DNA of 64,000 nt, taken from positions 1,902,501 through 1,966,500 of the forward strand of contig JANUWF010001281.1 of assembly GCA_026120185.1 (NCBI GenBank). The letters run 5' to 3'. The translations under genes were made by a program, and so were the position numbers. The notes beneath the pieces are model-generated. The model had not been told where the DNA came from. It was given only the letters and a program-made list of their open reading frames with translations, and searched no databases. Positions within the stretch are counted from its first letter, which is position 1. Every line of letters starts with the position of its first letter. Positions 1 to 11,750 of this stretch are shown here, in pieces. The DNA is from Voacanga thouarsii. Its lineage: Eukaryota; Streptophyta; Magnoliopsida; Gentianales; Apocynaceae.

Positions 1-723
1 AATTTGCTCAAAGGTTGCACAAAGGTTCAAAGAAGAATTTCAAGAAGAATAAAGTATAGAAAAATTCTCATTCTAACCACTCCCCCACACTTAAACTGAA
101 CATTGTCCTCAATGGCCAAACAAATAGATCAAGGAACTATTGCCACGAGACCAAAAATATAAAGGAGAAGAGATAAGAACGACAATACTTCCTTGACGGG
201 GTAGCTCCAATTTTTCAAACTTTGGGCCTAAAAAAAAAATTTGATAAAATCTTGGACAAAGTATATCACCAAACCACTCCCTCACACTTAAATTGGACAA
301 TGTCCTCATTGGCAAAACATAAACACAAGAAAGCACCTCCAAAGGGACTAAAAATAATAATGGGTTAGAAAGTTTAAATAATACTTCCCAAGTGCAATAA
401 TGCTCCAATAGGTATCCAAACTTGAGGTAAAGAGAAGGGCTTGTCCAAGTGGACTTTATTCCTATAAAATAAATCACAAATAAAAGCATAAAAATAATAA
501 TAAAAAAACATACCTAAATAAAAGAAAACAAGCTAAAGAAAAAGACTAAAATAAAAAATAAAACAAAAACTTTTCACACTCATCATGCTTCCTCATCAAA
601 CCTTTTGAAAAGAAATTAAAGCTCAAAATAGAAGATAGACATGATGAATGTAGAATGGAGAGAGGTATTTGAGAAATAAAAGATTTATGAAAATAAGTTT
701 TCTCACTAAAGCAAAACACCTAA
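1..723 (-). mobile_element. Internal part of outer gypsy element D (left of insertion A)
   Basis: This non-coding stretch continues the outer element D, whose LTR and primer site lie at 23173-24733; element A splits it at the CCTAA duplication. Read on the minus strand, it twice carries the motif GAGGACAATGT or GAGGACATTGT followed by a TTAAGTGTG core and purines (around 76-116 and 271-316). Such motifs are familiar to me from the non-coding parts of Tat/Athila-like plant elements. The single ORF on the minus strand (109-489) matches no domain I know and overlaps this repeated motif, so I do not call it a gene. Confidence 0.6.
719..723. repeat. Target-site duplication CCTAA, left copy (element A)
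   Basis: CCTAA directly precedes the TG of the 5' LTR. The same five bases directly follow the CA of the 3' LTR at 22118-22122. Five bases is the usual Ty3/gypsy duplication length. Confidence 0.9.
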
Positions 724-986
724 TGTAATACCCCATGTTAGACTGCCTTTAATAAGTTGGTAAAAGTCATGCATGTCATATTGAGTTGTACCACATTTAA
801 TGATTTGAATTATTTTCATGAAAATATTTATTTGTTGTTGCATGAATTAATTTGCTCTTGAAATGGTTGTGATAGTGGAGGTAGTTGAGTACTATTTTAT
901 TGAAGGGGATTTATTAGGAAAAGGGGTAGAGTAAGTGAATAAGCATTAAAGGAATTTATTAAGAGAATATATGCCAAGAATTAAGG

Positions 987-1041
987 TGGTTTAGTGGATA
1001 AAGCTTGGTGTATGTTCTTTGGTGGGCTTGAGTTCGAATCC
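987..1041 (+). promoter_or_regulatory. tRNA-like A box / B box pair in LTR A (5')
   Basis: TGGTTTAGTGG at 987-997 fits the RNA polymerase III A-box consensus TRGYNNARNGG at every position. AGTTCGAATCC at 1031-1041 matches the B box GGTTCGANTCC except for its first base. The 44-nt start-to-start spacing is that of a tRNA gene. No folded tRNA is evident. It could be an internal promoter or a fossil tRNA or SINE captured by the LTR ancestor. Confidence 0.55.
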
Positions 1042-2664
1042 TAGCTATCTCAAATTCTTTCCTTTCTTTTATTTTCCTTCTACCCTAGTTTTCCCTAGCC
1101 TTGGACGAAATTCTTAAGGTTTTGGAAATCAATTTCTTAAAAATTAGGGGTGTACATTATCCTGAAAATTATTTTATAAATTAAAATTAAAATTCTAATT
1201 CTAATATCCTAGCATAATTTTTTTTTTAAGGCCAAGAGCTGATTTAAATGAGATGTTGACCCTTGGATTAAGTAAGGGTTTCAAAATATTGAAGGGAAAA
1301 AAGGAAGGGGAAAATTCAGTAGTTTCAAGGATTAGGAAACCAGAAATTGTCTTACCAAATAGCTATTTAAGGGCTGTTTAAAAAGTGCTCAAATTAATAC
1401 AAGAGATTAATTAATCTATTCCCTAAATAGATAACCTAATTCTTCTCTAGGGTTTTCTGGAAAACTCCCTCCTAGCAGCTGCCACTTAGGGTAAAGACAA
1501 CTTACCTAAAATACTCCCAAAACCTAGCTAGGATTGGCCAAGAAAACCCCAACCAATTAGGACTTGCTTCCAGCCAAAAGGAAACCAGAATTTCAGCTCC
1601 TTAGAATTTTCGTCACTGTTCACACACCCATTCTACCTGAAATTTCCAGCCACAAAACCTGCATCAAAAACCCCTCCAGCAAAAACAGCTGCACAAACCC
1701 TAATCTTTCCTTTCCTAATCTCGTCCAAGAAGCAGCCAGAGAATCAGCATCTTTCCTTCTCCTTTTCCTCCAGATTTTTGGCCACCTTCAACCCTAATTC
1801 ACCCATAAATTCCAACATAAAATCTACACAAAAGTTCCCTAGCTATCAAGCAGAAAAACAGCTGCACAAAGGCCCATTCTTCCTTTCCTATTTTCTCTAT
1901 TATAGGGACCCAAAACCAATTAGTTTTTTCTTCCTTTTATGTCCAGAATCTCGGCACCCTCAGCTTCTCAAAAACAGCAGCAATCAACCCTAATTCCTCT
2001 CCTTTATTTTGGCAGCTATAGGGAACACCAAAGCTGAGCAATTTTCTCTTGTGATCAAGGAACCCTAGCAAGACCAAAACTTCTTCAAACACCTAAACCC
2101 TAAAGCACCTCAGCTTAACCTATCTCCTTCATTAAACAGTCTCAAACAAACCCTAAACACCCTTTTCTACTTAGAAATTCTAGCTGCCAACCCTCTTCCA
2201 CATCTAGGCCAAAACAGCACCAAAACTCCATCAAAGCTAAAAACCAACTCTAAGGTAAGCAACTCCTCAACTCTTCATCAACTCCTCCTCAATTCTTCTC
2301 ATCTTCTTCTCCTAAATCTTGATCAAAAGGGGCTGATTTACCCTATCTCTAGTGACATTCGAACCAAGGAAGCCAAAAGGGGAGCATTCGACTCTCTCCC
2401 TCAAGCGAGCTCAAGCAAGCACCAAAGGCGCTACCTTTGCTCTTGTTATGCCACCTAAGAGGTAATTGAGGCTTAACCCCTCTGAAATGTATGGAGGGAA
2501 TAATATGCATGAAGCCTAGCATGGAAGCATGATTTAATTAGATTGCTGAGTTTAATAGTGCAATTTGATGAATTAGGCATATATGGCATTGAATATGGAT
2601 AAATATTGTTATGATGATCTAGATCTTGTGTATGTTGAACATGGAGGATTGACAGTGAACAGAG

Positions 2665-4703
2665 CATGCAAACGGGATAAACAAAAAATGGAAGAAAAAC
2701 ATTAAACATGGCATGGCAGCAGCATGGAAACATGAAAAACGTACCTCTTGAAGCCTGAAGCCTTGAAGAACAAGGTTGAATCAATCGAAGCTCAAGAACA
2801 GCTTCTTTCTTCTCCCGTGAATAGAGGCTTCAGTGCAACACAGTCCGGTTCTTTCTTCTCCTCCGGTGCAATGCCTAGCTTTTCAATTCTCAGAATCTGG
2901 CCACAGCCTAATCACTTTGGTGAGCAAGGAAAATGGGTAGAAGAAAAACTTCTCAGAGAATTGTTTTCCCTTCACTTTTCTAGTTTCCTTGTCTCGGCTT
3001 CATATATATAAACGAGACAACCCAGATTGATGGCTTTTGATTTCTTCTGATATGACCAAATCCAGAAGCCAGAAAATTAAGAGACACATGCACCCTTTCG
3101 GTTGGCTTCCTTTAGTTTAAATGTAAAACCAAAAGCCAGAAGAAGAAAAGGCATGAGAGAGGGAGAAATTTTTTTTTTCCAAAATTTCTATTTTTATTTT
3201 TTATTTTTTATTTTTCCACATAGAAAACCAAAAGTCACGAAACCAAAAATAATTATTTTGACAAAAATAATATTCTCGGGATTTAATACCCGAATATTAT
3301 TTACAAAATAAATTTTAGCTTCACCCTAAACTCTTTTGAACTGTGTCCAAAAAAATCTTATGGTCGAGGCTATTGGGCCAAAATAATATTTATTATTTTT
3401 CTTGGACTCGAAAAATCCAAAATAATAAACATTAATTATTTTCTTTGGAATTAAATAAATAACCCAATAAATAATTAATGAACAAAAAATGAACAAAAAA
3501 TAATTAAATAAATAAATAACCCAATAAATAATCAAGTAATAATTATTTTCCTCTAGTTTAAGTCTCGGTTAATTTTCTAATTATTCAAACTGGACCTAAG
3601 TCCTGAATAATTAATTAACCAATTAAACTAGATAATAAATTTCTCTTCATTTATTTTATTCCAGTCCAATAATAAATTAGACTTCCTAAATAAAATAAAA
3701 CCCTCTCAACTGAGAACATTTTCTCAGCCCAAAAATTAATTAGGATTTACGGGCTATTCTGAGGACCAAAAAGACACATTGCCTTGGCTACTAAAATGAC
3801 CAAAATACTCCTAGTATATAAATAGATGTATTTTGCATTTTAAATATTTTCTAATATCACCATAAGGAAATATTGACCCCAAGGACAATGCTGCATTACC
3901 AAGTCTTCGACCTACAGGTGAAATGACTAAAATACCCCTCTACACATCGTCGTACATTTAGAGAGGAAGAAGTGTACTAACACCCCTCTAAATGACATCT
4001 ACCATCCTTAGGCTTCTATTCCAATGATCCACGACTTCCTAGAGTGTTTCCGCTTTCCAAGGGAGCTACCCTAAAGTAAACATCTAAGTCATGTTTACCA
4101 GGCCTGGATATTTAGATCATTCAGACAACCACAAGGGGCGATATGGTGTAGAAACTATCTTATACAAGTCTGTCTTAACTAACTTGTCACACATACCCAA
4201 CATGCAAGTATATTAGCCCTACTATAGAACCTCAACTATAGTATATCAAAGTATATGCTTCCATCTTCGTCAGACCACCAACTCATGCTCAAATCATAGA
4301 GTACTAGTCCATGCTGTAGCGGTAGTAGTTTAGGTTTTAACCATATAGTACTTTTAGAAACCACTACTACAGGTCCTGTTCTACGTATTTGAAATACGTT
4401 TATGTAATGAAGTGAGAGGACTACTCACTAGCTAAAGGTAAACCATTCCCCATTTGGAATTCATAACATAATAATTTAAACATGATGAGATCCCCATTCT
4501 CATCAATCGGTTAAGAACTAAAGTTTATGTGTTTAAATAACCCATAATCCATACCTTACTGTGAAAGACCTCCATTCACATGGATCACTTATTTAAACAT
4601 AATGGGTCTGTTCCAAACAAAAATGTACATAATAAAGAAAATTATTTCACAAACGATGTCCGACAAATAAATTCTTTTATTAAAAAAATATTCGATATGT
4701 TCA
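2665..4703 (-). mobile_element. Repeat C1, probable Copia-type LTR nested in LTR A
   Basis: The stretch is homologous, in opposite orientation, to 24746-28449 (C2). Shared landmarks include CCATTCCCCATTTGGAATTC, CTTGGGGTCA-type blocks and a TTTTAATAAAAG run near the sense-strand start. It interrupts LTR A between two parts that the 3' LTR also has. In the sense direction it starts TGAACATATC and C2 starts TGTAATTATT. The right border at 4703 is fairly clear. The left border is uncertain and no clean target duplication was found. No coding domain is visible. Confidence 0.65.
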
Positions 4704-6195
4704 CCAGAAAACCATGATGAGATCTTTTGATGCAATTAGAGTTCATAAAGGAAGTTAATGGTAATTGAGTATGGAAGTCATTATGTAGATGGTTTGATTT
4801 GTCTATAAGCATGCATAATGATGAGATGCATGACCATGGATAGCTATGGTGATGATTTAATGAAATAGTCTATCTAGTTGCCATAAATGACTTAGAGGGT
4901 TAATATGATCATTCAGATTCATGATGCATGATGTTAATGGAATAACCTTTAGGTCCATATTATAGAATCGTTGATTCTAGATAAAGAAGAAAGTGAAAGA
5001 GAGGACGAACATTGCTGTGGTTAATTGCTGGGTATATTCAAGTAAGTCCCTGCATAACTGTTTTGATAAATGCTACTTGTTTGCAAGAAATTCTTATAAT
5101 GTTATTTGGAATTGATGTCAATATGATGTTTTGATACAAGGATTGAACCTTGACTAAAAATGATGAGTTATACTAGATTGTTGTTATATTTGGATTGGAA
5201 ACGTGGATGATTTATTTTCAAAGTGAATTTACTAAATTTTATTTATTCAAACTAAAAAATAATTTCTTATACTATTGTCAAACGATTTTGAAAATGCGGT
5301 TACGAAAATCACGTTTTGCAATCAAACTAATAAAAACTTTTGAAAAAGACAAAATGATTCTGCCCCTAAATGGGGAGCGTTGAGTACTCAGTGGGAGTAG
5401 GCTAGTAGTACTAGTTTCAAAGAGCAAGAGTGAGTCTTCTAGCAGGTGGTCACCTCCAGAAGATAAACTTAACTTGGAGAGACGACAGTACTATTTAGTC
5501 AGGCTGGTCTGAACTAGCATATTGGTCCATGTGGACATTGTTAATCCGGATTAGACAACCGGAATATGGATGTAAAATTGGAGGAGTATCTCACCTAATG
5601 GGTGAATTCTCCACTGCCCTTTCTTGAATGAATACATTAGGAAGCTATCATGGTGATAACCATGGTATGGATTGTGTTACTATATTGTTAAATCATTTGC
5701 TAATCCCTATTTATTGAATTATGATTATGATGAAACAGTGATTGATGGTGAACTGTTTTGGATTTATTGAGCAAGGCTCCTTTATATGACTGTTATTGAT
5801 GAAATTGGCTTGCAAACACGATTTTGTAGTTTTGATAAACCCGCATACACGAAATGGTTATAATTAACATTTGCACACATGGGACTTACTGAGATGTTAA
5901 TCTCACACCTTTTATATCATGATTTCAGTGGATTGCTTTCAGTAAGCGGGGCGAAGCTAGGGTTGAGCTCCAACTTATTTCTCTAGTTGTGTTTTGAATT
6001 TTATTTCAAGAGACTCTTGTTAGTTTTGATTTTCCAAACTTATATAAGTTTTGCTTTCGGATGTAATGGAATTATTCTTTTAATTTTATTTAGTAGTTTT
6101 CGTTTTATTTCGTACCTCGTTATAAAGATTCCTGGTCTTTTGGATGAGGTAACATCCTGCCCTATCTAGGTACCTAGGGTGTGGGGTGTTACAAG

Positions 6196-6207
6196 TGGTA
6201 TCAAAGT
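6196..6207 (+). promoter_or_regulatory. Primer binding site of element A (tRNA-iMet type)
   Basis: TGGTATCAAAGT begins two bases after the 5' LTR. Plant initiator tRNA-Met primer sites read TGGTATCAGAGC, so 10 of 12 bases agree. It would prime minus-strand DNA synthesis. Confidence 0.85.
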
Positions 6208-6330
6208 CTAGGTTTAGGCAATTGATTTGATTAAGTGGTACCTAAACCTTAGGAATTGGGATTCTTTGAATGGTGTTTGACCTCTAAGAGTTGAGATTTA
6301 ATTCTAATTTCTTTGTGTTTCTTTTATAGG

Positions 6331-6831
6331 ATGTCTAGAAGATCCGTAGTTGTGACCTGAGACTGGCCTTTTATGTGCGGTCCCGCAAGTGGTAGAGCAT
6401 CTAACCCAATACCCATACCAGATTCCTCATCATCCAAGTTAGAGACGGAACTTGAGGGTGGATGGATCCCGAGTGAAAAGGAGCTAGGGGGACTTGAGAT
6501 TGAGGGGGAGGGTAGTAATGATACACCTGCGACCCCATCCATAGAGGGAGGAACCCCGACGCTTCTAGGAGATGAGTCCCACGGGTCAGAATCTGGGAGG
6601 CCTAAGAGTGTAGTGGTGTTAGCCATAGAACAACTTAGGGATGCAGATTTGAGGGCCAAGTCGAGGGGTAGGGATGATGAGGGGTACATTTTGGGTCAGC
6701 CTGAAAAGAAGCCTCGATCTTTTGGTTTCGCCAAGGATCGTGTCCGAGATCATCCCAACCGCAATGCAGGATGGATAGTGGAACCTTCCCCTGAGACTTC
6801 TGAGGACTCCCACGACTCTAGTGAAGCTTAG
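6331..6831 (+). pseudogene. Leader ORF between primer site and gag (element A), unknown function
   Basis: A 167-codon frame starts with MSRRSVVVT, has one TGA at 6358-6360, then stays open to TAG at 6829-6831. The product would be polar, rich in Ser, Glu, Asp and Pro, with a basic stretch (KSRGRDDEGY, KKPRSF) and an acidic tail (SEDSHDSSEA). No membrane segment or known domain is visible. A pyrimidine tract ending in TTTTATAG stands just before the ATG and looks like a 3' splice site. The stop may be a decayed CGA codon. A related C-terminal remnant (an NxGW-type motif plus acidic tail) sits at a matching place in element B3 (48285-48362). It ends about 320 bp before gag. The function is unknown and it could be chance open frame. 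Confidence 0.5.
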
Positions 6832-7149
6832 AGTTTATAGGGCCCTTAGAGATTACTTTTTTATTTTCATGAAGAGATGTTCGTTTATTTATTTGATTTA
6901 GCGTTTACTCTTTTATTTTGAATTTTGTTTTGCAAGAATAAAAGAAGTACTTAGTAGGAAACTTCCTCATTTTGTGCTAAGTTGGATTTTGTTAAGGAAA
7001 GCATAATTTTATTGATTTCTCTATACCCTTTGGAGTGTTATTCAAAAAATTTATTTCTCATCAAACTGCAAATTCTTTCCAAATCATGAGCTAATTTATT
7101 GCATGCCATGAACTTTTCCCCTAATGAACCTTGTATTGGATGCCAATAG

Positions 7150-8212
7150 ATGGCACCAAGACGTAGGGTTGCAGGATGAGGTAGGGCTGCTCAAGAGAGT
7201 AAGTCATCAGCTCTTGAATCTGAGCGGGCACGGCAATCAACACCAGAGGTGGAAGGGGATTCCGAGCAAGAACAGGAGTTGTCATCGGGAGGGTCCAAAG
7301 AAGTGACCATGGGGCAAGCCTTCGATAAGATGGCTGTCATTCTATAGAACTTAATGAGAAGGTAGGTAATATAGATAGGATGGCACCTAAAGGGGAGGAT
7401 GAGGCCTTGGAACGATTCTTGAAGTTCCAACTTCCGTCGTTCCAAGGAGAAGTGGAGCAAGATGAAAAGGCCGAGCAATGGATAGAACAGATGGAGGATA
7501 TTTTTGCAACCTTGCAGTACACTGAAAAGAGAAGAGTGAAATCTGCTGCATTTACGCTGAGGGGACCTACCCGAGCTTGGTGTCAACGGGTCCAAGAAGA
7601 CTGGGAGAGGGAAGATAATTACTGGACTTGGGAGAATTTCATGGAGGCTTTCCGAGCAGAATATGTACCGCAATGGATAGCGGAGAAGAGGGAAGACGAA
7701 TTCCAGACTCTCAAGCAAGGGGGAATGACCGTGGCTCAGTATGCCGCCCGATTTAATCAGTTGTCCAAGTATTATAAGTGTCTGGTGGATACCGAGCAGA
7801 AACAGACCCGTCAATTCGTGAAGGGACTTAGGCAAGATTGGAGGAAGGCTCTGGCACCATCTCCTCCAATGACATACACGGCTGTGGTGGATGCAGCAAC
7901 CCGCATGAAAAATGAGGATAGGAACCGGCCGATGAACCGGCCATTCCAACCGAACTGACCACTGATGAGACCCCCGACTCACAAATGACCTGCCCGATGC
8001 AGTGGAGAAATAAAGGAAAGCAGCCTAGGATAGCACCACCAGGTCCTATGTCGGGCGCACCAATGTGTCAAAATTATGGGAAGCGAGGTTATGTCGAAAG
8101 GAATTGTTGGTCTCGGGGAGTGGCGAGAAGATACTTCAACTGTGGTGACCCGAACCACCTGAGGAACAACTGTCCAAGACCACTTATGCTGGGGCCGGGA
8201 GCTGCGACGTAG
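7150..8212 (+). pseudogene. gag: gag of element A (capsid and zinc knuckles), broken
   Basis: It starts MAPRRRVAG, the basic opening usual for Tekay-like gag, then meets a TGA at 7177-7179. A frameshift lies near 7350. From 7380 a 192-residue frame holds the Retrotrans_gag core (LERFLKFQLPSFQGEVEQ; AEQWIEQMEDIFATL; TRAWCQ; EFQTLKQGGMTVAQYAARF). A stop and a second frameshift near 7957-7985 lead to two degenerate CCHC knuckles. In the first (CQNYGKRGYVERNC) the second Cys and the His are both Tyr. In the second (YFNCGDPNHLRNNC) the first Cys is Tyr. Gag would form the cytoplasmic particle and bind element RNA. The frame ends at TAG 8210-8212 and runs on into protease in the same frame. Confidence 0.9.
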
Positions 8213-8700
8213 CCAGCTGGGGCAGCCAGAGGAGCCCTTATTGGGACGAATGGAGAAGGAGGCCAAAAGCCTCAAGTGAAAGCCAAGGTCTTCACGCTCA
8301 ACCGGGAGGAGGTCGGAGCTGATTCAACGGTAGTTGAAGGTACACTTTCTGTGCAAGGTCACTCCATTTTTGTTTTAATAGACCCCGGATCGACTTATTC
8401 ATATGTGAACGATAAATGTGCATACCATTTGGGTTGGGACGGGGTAGAGTTACCTTATACCCTGTTAGTGAGTACACCTTTGGGGAGGCAAAGAAGTGCA
8501 AGTAAAGTAGTGTAAGGGTGCGATGTTGTGGATGGAAAAGAGATTTTGAAGGCGGACCTCATAATCCTACCCATCGACGACTACGATCTGATTCTAGGTA
8601 TGGGCTGGTTAGCAAAGTATGGAGCAAGAGTGGATTGCAAGGCCAAGGCAGTGCAGTTTGTTAGACCCGGATACGACGTATTAGAGTTTAATGGGAGAAA
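8213..8700 (+). pseudogene. Aspartic protease of element A
   Basis: The retropepsin frame follows the gag TAG without a shift. The active-site motif reads LIDPGSTYSYVN where the family normally has D-S/T-G-A; Asp is kept, but the next residue is Pro. The downstream block [17 protein letters not shown] is the conserved protease C-terminal region of plant gypsy elements. A TAA at 8513-8515 splits the domain. The enzyme would cut the Gag-Pol polyprotein. With the Pro change and the stop it is very unlikely to work. Confidence 0.85.
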
Positions 8701-9790
8701 GGTGAGGGAGTTAAAATTCTTGATAGCAGGCGTAAAGGCGAGGAAAATGCTGAAGAAGGGTTATGTTGGATACTTGGCTTATTTGATCAATAAGCCCAAT
8801 GATCAGTGTACATTGGAGAGCACCGAGGTGGTAAAGGACTTTGCAGACGTATTTTCGGCCGAATGTGCTTCTCTTCCACCTTCCCAAGAAGTCGAGTTCA
8901 CCATCGATTTAGTTTCGGGAGTGGATCCGGTGTTAAAGACTCCTTATCGGATGGCGCCTGCAGAATTGAAAGAATTAAAAAAGAAACTGGAAGAATTGGT
9001 TAAGCAAGGGTACATAAGACCCAGTACTTCGCCATGGGGAGCACCAATGTTGTTTGTAAAGAAGAAGGACGGGACGTTGAGATTGTGCATGGACTATAGA
9101 GGGCTGAACAACCTCACAATCAAGAACAAGTATCCTTTGCCTTTGATTGATGAGTTGTTCGATCAGTTGCAAGGTTTGTGATACTTTTCTAAGTTGGATC
9201 TCTGGTAAGGTTACTACCAAGTGCGAATCAAGGAGGAGGATATTCCTAAGATGGCTTTCAACATGAGATATGGCGACTACGAGTTCGTGGTGATGCCATT
9301 CGGTGTAACTAATGCACCTGCCGTTTTCATGGATCTTATGCATAGGGTTTTCCGACCGTACCAGGATAAGTTTGTGGTAGTGTTCATAGACGATATTCTA
9401 ATCTACTCTTAAAGTCCCAAGAAGTATGCGGAGCATTTAAAGTTAGTACTCGAGAAATTAAGAGAGCATAAACTTTATGCTAAGTTTAGCAAATGTGAGT
9501 TTTGGTTGGATTTAGTGGCTTTTCTTGGCCATGTGATATCTAAAGATGGAATCAAGGTAGACCCAACGAAAGTCGAAGCGGTTTCAAATTGGAAGAAACC
9601 AGAAAGTGTAACCGAGGTCAGGAGTTTCCTTAGATTGGCATGATATTACTTCCGTTTCATTAAGAACTTCTCTATGTTGGTGACGCCAATGACCCAATTG
9701 CTAAGGAAGGACGTGCCATATGTCTGGAATGATAAGTGTAAGAAGAGCTTCCAAGAGCTTAAGAGGAGATTGATGACGGCACCAGTGCTG
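8701..9790 (+). pseudogene. Reverse transcriptase of element A
   Basis: RT motifs appear in order: [83 protein letters not shown], a stop at 9179-9181, FSKLDLW-stop-[23 protein letters not shown], and the catalytic FIDDILIYS (both Asp kept, with Phe where Tyr is commoner) followed by TAA. The connection region continues to LSLP near 9800 with a TGA at 9641-9643. The stop after DLW fits C-to-T changes of arginine and glutamine codons. This domain would copy element RNA to DNA. Confidence 0.92.
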
Positions 9791-10230
9791 AGCCTACCCA
9801 AATAAAGGTAAGGCCTACTCCTTGTACACGGATGCATCTAAGGAAGGTCTAGGGGTGGTGCTAATGCAGGACAGGAAAGTTATCGCCTATGCCTCGAGGA
9901 AGTTGAAGCCACACGAGGTAAACTATCCGACTCACGATCTAGAGTTAGCAACGATAGTGTTTGCTTTGAAGAAATGGCGACACCATTTGTATAGGGTGGA
10001 ATATGAAGTTTTCATAGATCATAAGAGCTTGAAGTACATATTCACGCAAAAGGACTTAAACTTATAGCAGAGGAGGTGGATGGAGTTTTTGGAGGAATAC
10101 AAGTGTCCAATTAACTACCATCCAGGGAAAGCATATGTGGTAGCTAATGGACTGAGTCGAAAAGTGAGGATGGCTAGCTTGTGGGTACAAGAGATTCAAG
10201 TAGTACAGGATATCTTGGGGAAATAGGCAG
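9791..10230 (+). pseudogene. RNase H of element A
   Basis: A one-base insertion in the A-rich stretch near 9801 shifts the frame by one. The frame then reads [16 protein letters not shown] (first catalytic Asp), [48 protein letters not shown] (Asp-His) and, after a TAG at 10065-10067, RWMEFLEEYKCPINYHPGK and VVANGLSRK, where ADALSR is usual. A TAG at 10223-10225 closes it. RNase H removes the RNA strand during reverse transcription. Confidence 0.9.
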
Positions 10231-11508
10231 AAGTGGGAGAAGGAAAAATTAGCTTGAGCAACCTGAGATTAGAGCCTGAGCTGAGGCAAGAGATTAGTGA
10301 GGCTTAACGGAATAACCAAGAGTTTCAGATTTTCAAGACAAAGGAAGTGAAGAGAGGAAATAAGGAATTTTGGACTGATGAATCAGGAGTGACGTATTTT
10401 CGAGAACGACTATGTGTACCGAATGACACAATATTGAAAAGAAAGATAATGGATGAGGCTCACAAGAGCAAGTATTCTATTCATCCAGGAGAAGTTAAGA
10501 TGTACCAAGATCTAAAAAAGGCCTATTGGTGACCGGGAATGAAAAGAGACGTGGCGCAATACGTCTCTACTTGCTTGACATGCCAGAAGGTAAAAGCGGA
10601 GCACAAGAAGGCAGCCGAATTGCTACAGTCGTTGCCTATACCTGAGTGGAAGTGGCAAGAGGTGACAATGGATTTCGTTACTAGATTACCAATGTCTAAG
10701 ACTATGAAGGATGCTGTGTGGGTAGTGGCTGACAGATTGACCAAGACAGCTCATTTCATTTCCGGTGAATGTGAGGGACTCTATGGAAAAACTGGCCAAG
10801 ATATATATTCACGAAGTAGTTAGGTTGCATGGAGTGCTGACCAGTATTGTATCCGATCGGGATCCCAAATTTACTCCTAAGTTTTGGACCAAGTTTCAAG
10901 AGTCAATGGGGACGACTCTGAAGCTTAGCACATCAGCTCATCCGCAAACTAATGGACAGTCTGAGAGAGTCATCCAAATATTGGAGGACATGCTTAGGGC
11001 ATGTGTGTTGGATTTTGGAGATAAGTGGATAGATTGTATACCCTACGCTGAGTTAGCATACAACAATAGTCATCAGGCGTCGATTGGGATGGCACCCTAC
11101 GAAGCGTTACATAGGCGGAAATGTCAAGTACCCTTGTATTGGGGATGGGCAGAGGATGGACAAATCAGCAAGTCTGGGGAAGTGAATATTGAGGAAATGG
11201 CTGATAAAGTGAAGATAATAAAGGAGAGACTAAAAACCGCTCAAAGCCGAAAGAAGAGTTATGCTGACAATAGAAGAAGGGAGTTGGAGTTTCAGGTGGG
11301 GGATCGAACTTTCCTAAAGATAACGCCGAGCAGAGGAATTCTAAAGCATCCTAAAGGAGGGAAGCTGAGTCCTAGATACCTAGGACCTTTTCCCGTAACT
11401 AAAAGGATTGGACCTGTAGTATGTCGATTGGAGTTGCCGGAAGGATTAGCAGGAATCCATTATGTGTTCCATGCCTCCCAGTTGAAGAAATACAACCCTG
11501 ATCCATAG
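10231..11508 (+). pseudogene. Integrase of element A
   Basis: An HHCC-like zinc region is visible: H in [20 protein letters not shown], then CLTCQKVKAEH. The DDE core shows VTMDFVTRLP (D), a frameshift near 10760, SIVSDRDPKFTPKFW (D) and HPQTNGQSERVIQILEDML (E), so all three catalytic residues survive. The downstream part has AELAYNNSHQASIGMAPYEAL and the GPY/F-type block (PRYLGPFPVTKRIGPVVCRL), ending YVFHASQLKKYNPDP. One TGA (10530-10532) splits the N-terminal zinc region. It would insert element cDNA into the chromosome. Confidence 0.93.
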
Positions 11509-11712
11509 CATGTATTGAACGAGGAACCATTGATTCTACAGCCTAATTTGAGCTACGTTGAGAAACCAATTAAGGTTTTGGATTGGAATGTCAAGGTGTT
11601 GAGAAGTAAATAGATACCTATGGTGAAAATTTTGTGGGACCATCATGGTACTCATGATGCAACATGGGAAACTAAAGATTGGGTGAAGAAGAAATGCTCG
11701 AACTTGCTCTAA
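11509..11712 (+). pseudogene. Chromodomain-like tail of the element A integrase
   Basis: Beyond the TAG at 11506-11508 the frame continues HVLNEEPLILQPNLSYVEKP, VLDWNVKVLRSK, a TAG, then IPMVKILWDHHGTHDATWET and KDWVKKKCSNLL-stop. The pattern IPMVKVLW...HG..ATWE is the C-terminal chromodomain of plant chromoviruses. These domains are thought to bias integration towards heterochromatin. This segment is the main reason for placing A in the chromoviruses. Confidence 0.85.
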
Positions 11713-11750
11713 AGGTATAGCACTTAGAATTTCGGAGTGAAATTCTCTTA

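Larger units (their letters stand above)
724..6193 (+). repeat. 5' LTR of element A
   Basis: It runs from TGTAATACCCCATG to GGGTGTGGGGTGTTACA and matches the start and end of the 3' LTR (11763 and 22117). By eye the first 220 bp differ from the 3' copy at roughly 6% of positions, and most differences are transitions. Its 5470 bp include a Copia-like insertion (C1) of about 2 kb. ORFs such as 1564-1797 recur with changed reading frames in the 3' LTR and are not genes. Confidence 0.92.

Noticed and set aside
987..1041. Considered calling the LTR box pairs genuine tRNA genes.
   Set aside because: The flanks do not form an acceptor stem or a clear anticodon arm by eye, so only a tRNA-like promoter signature is claimed.
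1564..1993. Plus-strand ORFs at 1564-1797 and 1778-1993, and counterparts at 16270-16726.
   Set aside because: They lie in the two LTRs of element A. The copies differ by indels and frame, and there is no domain, so they are LTR sequence.
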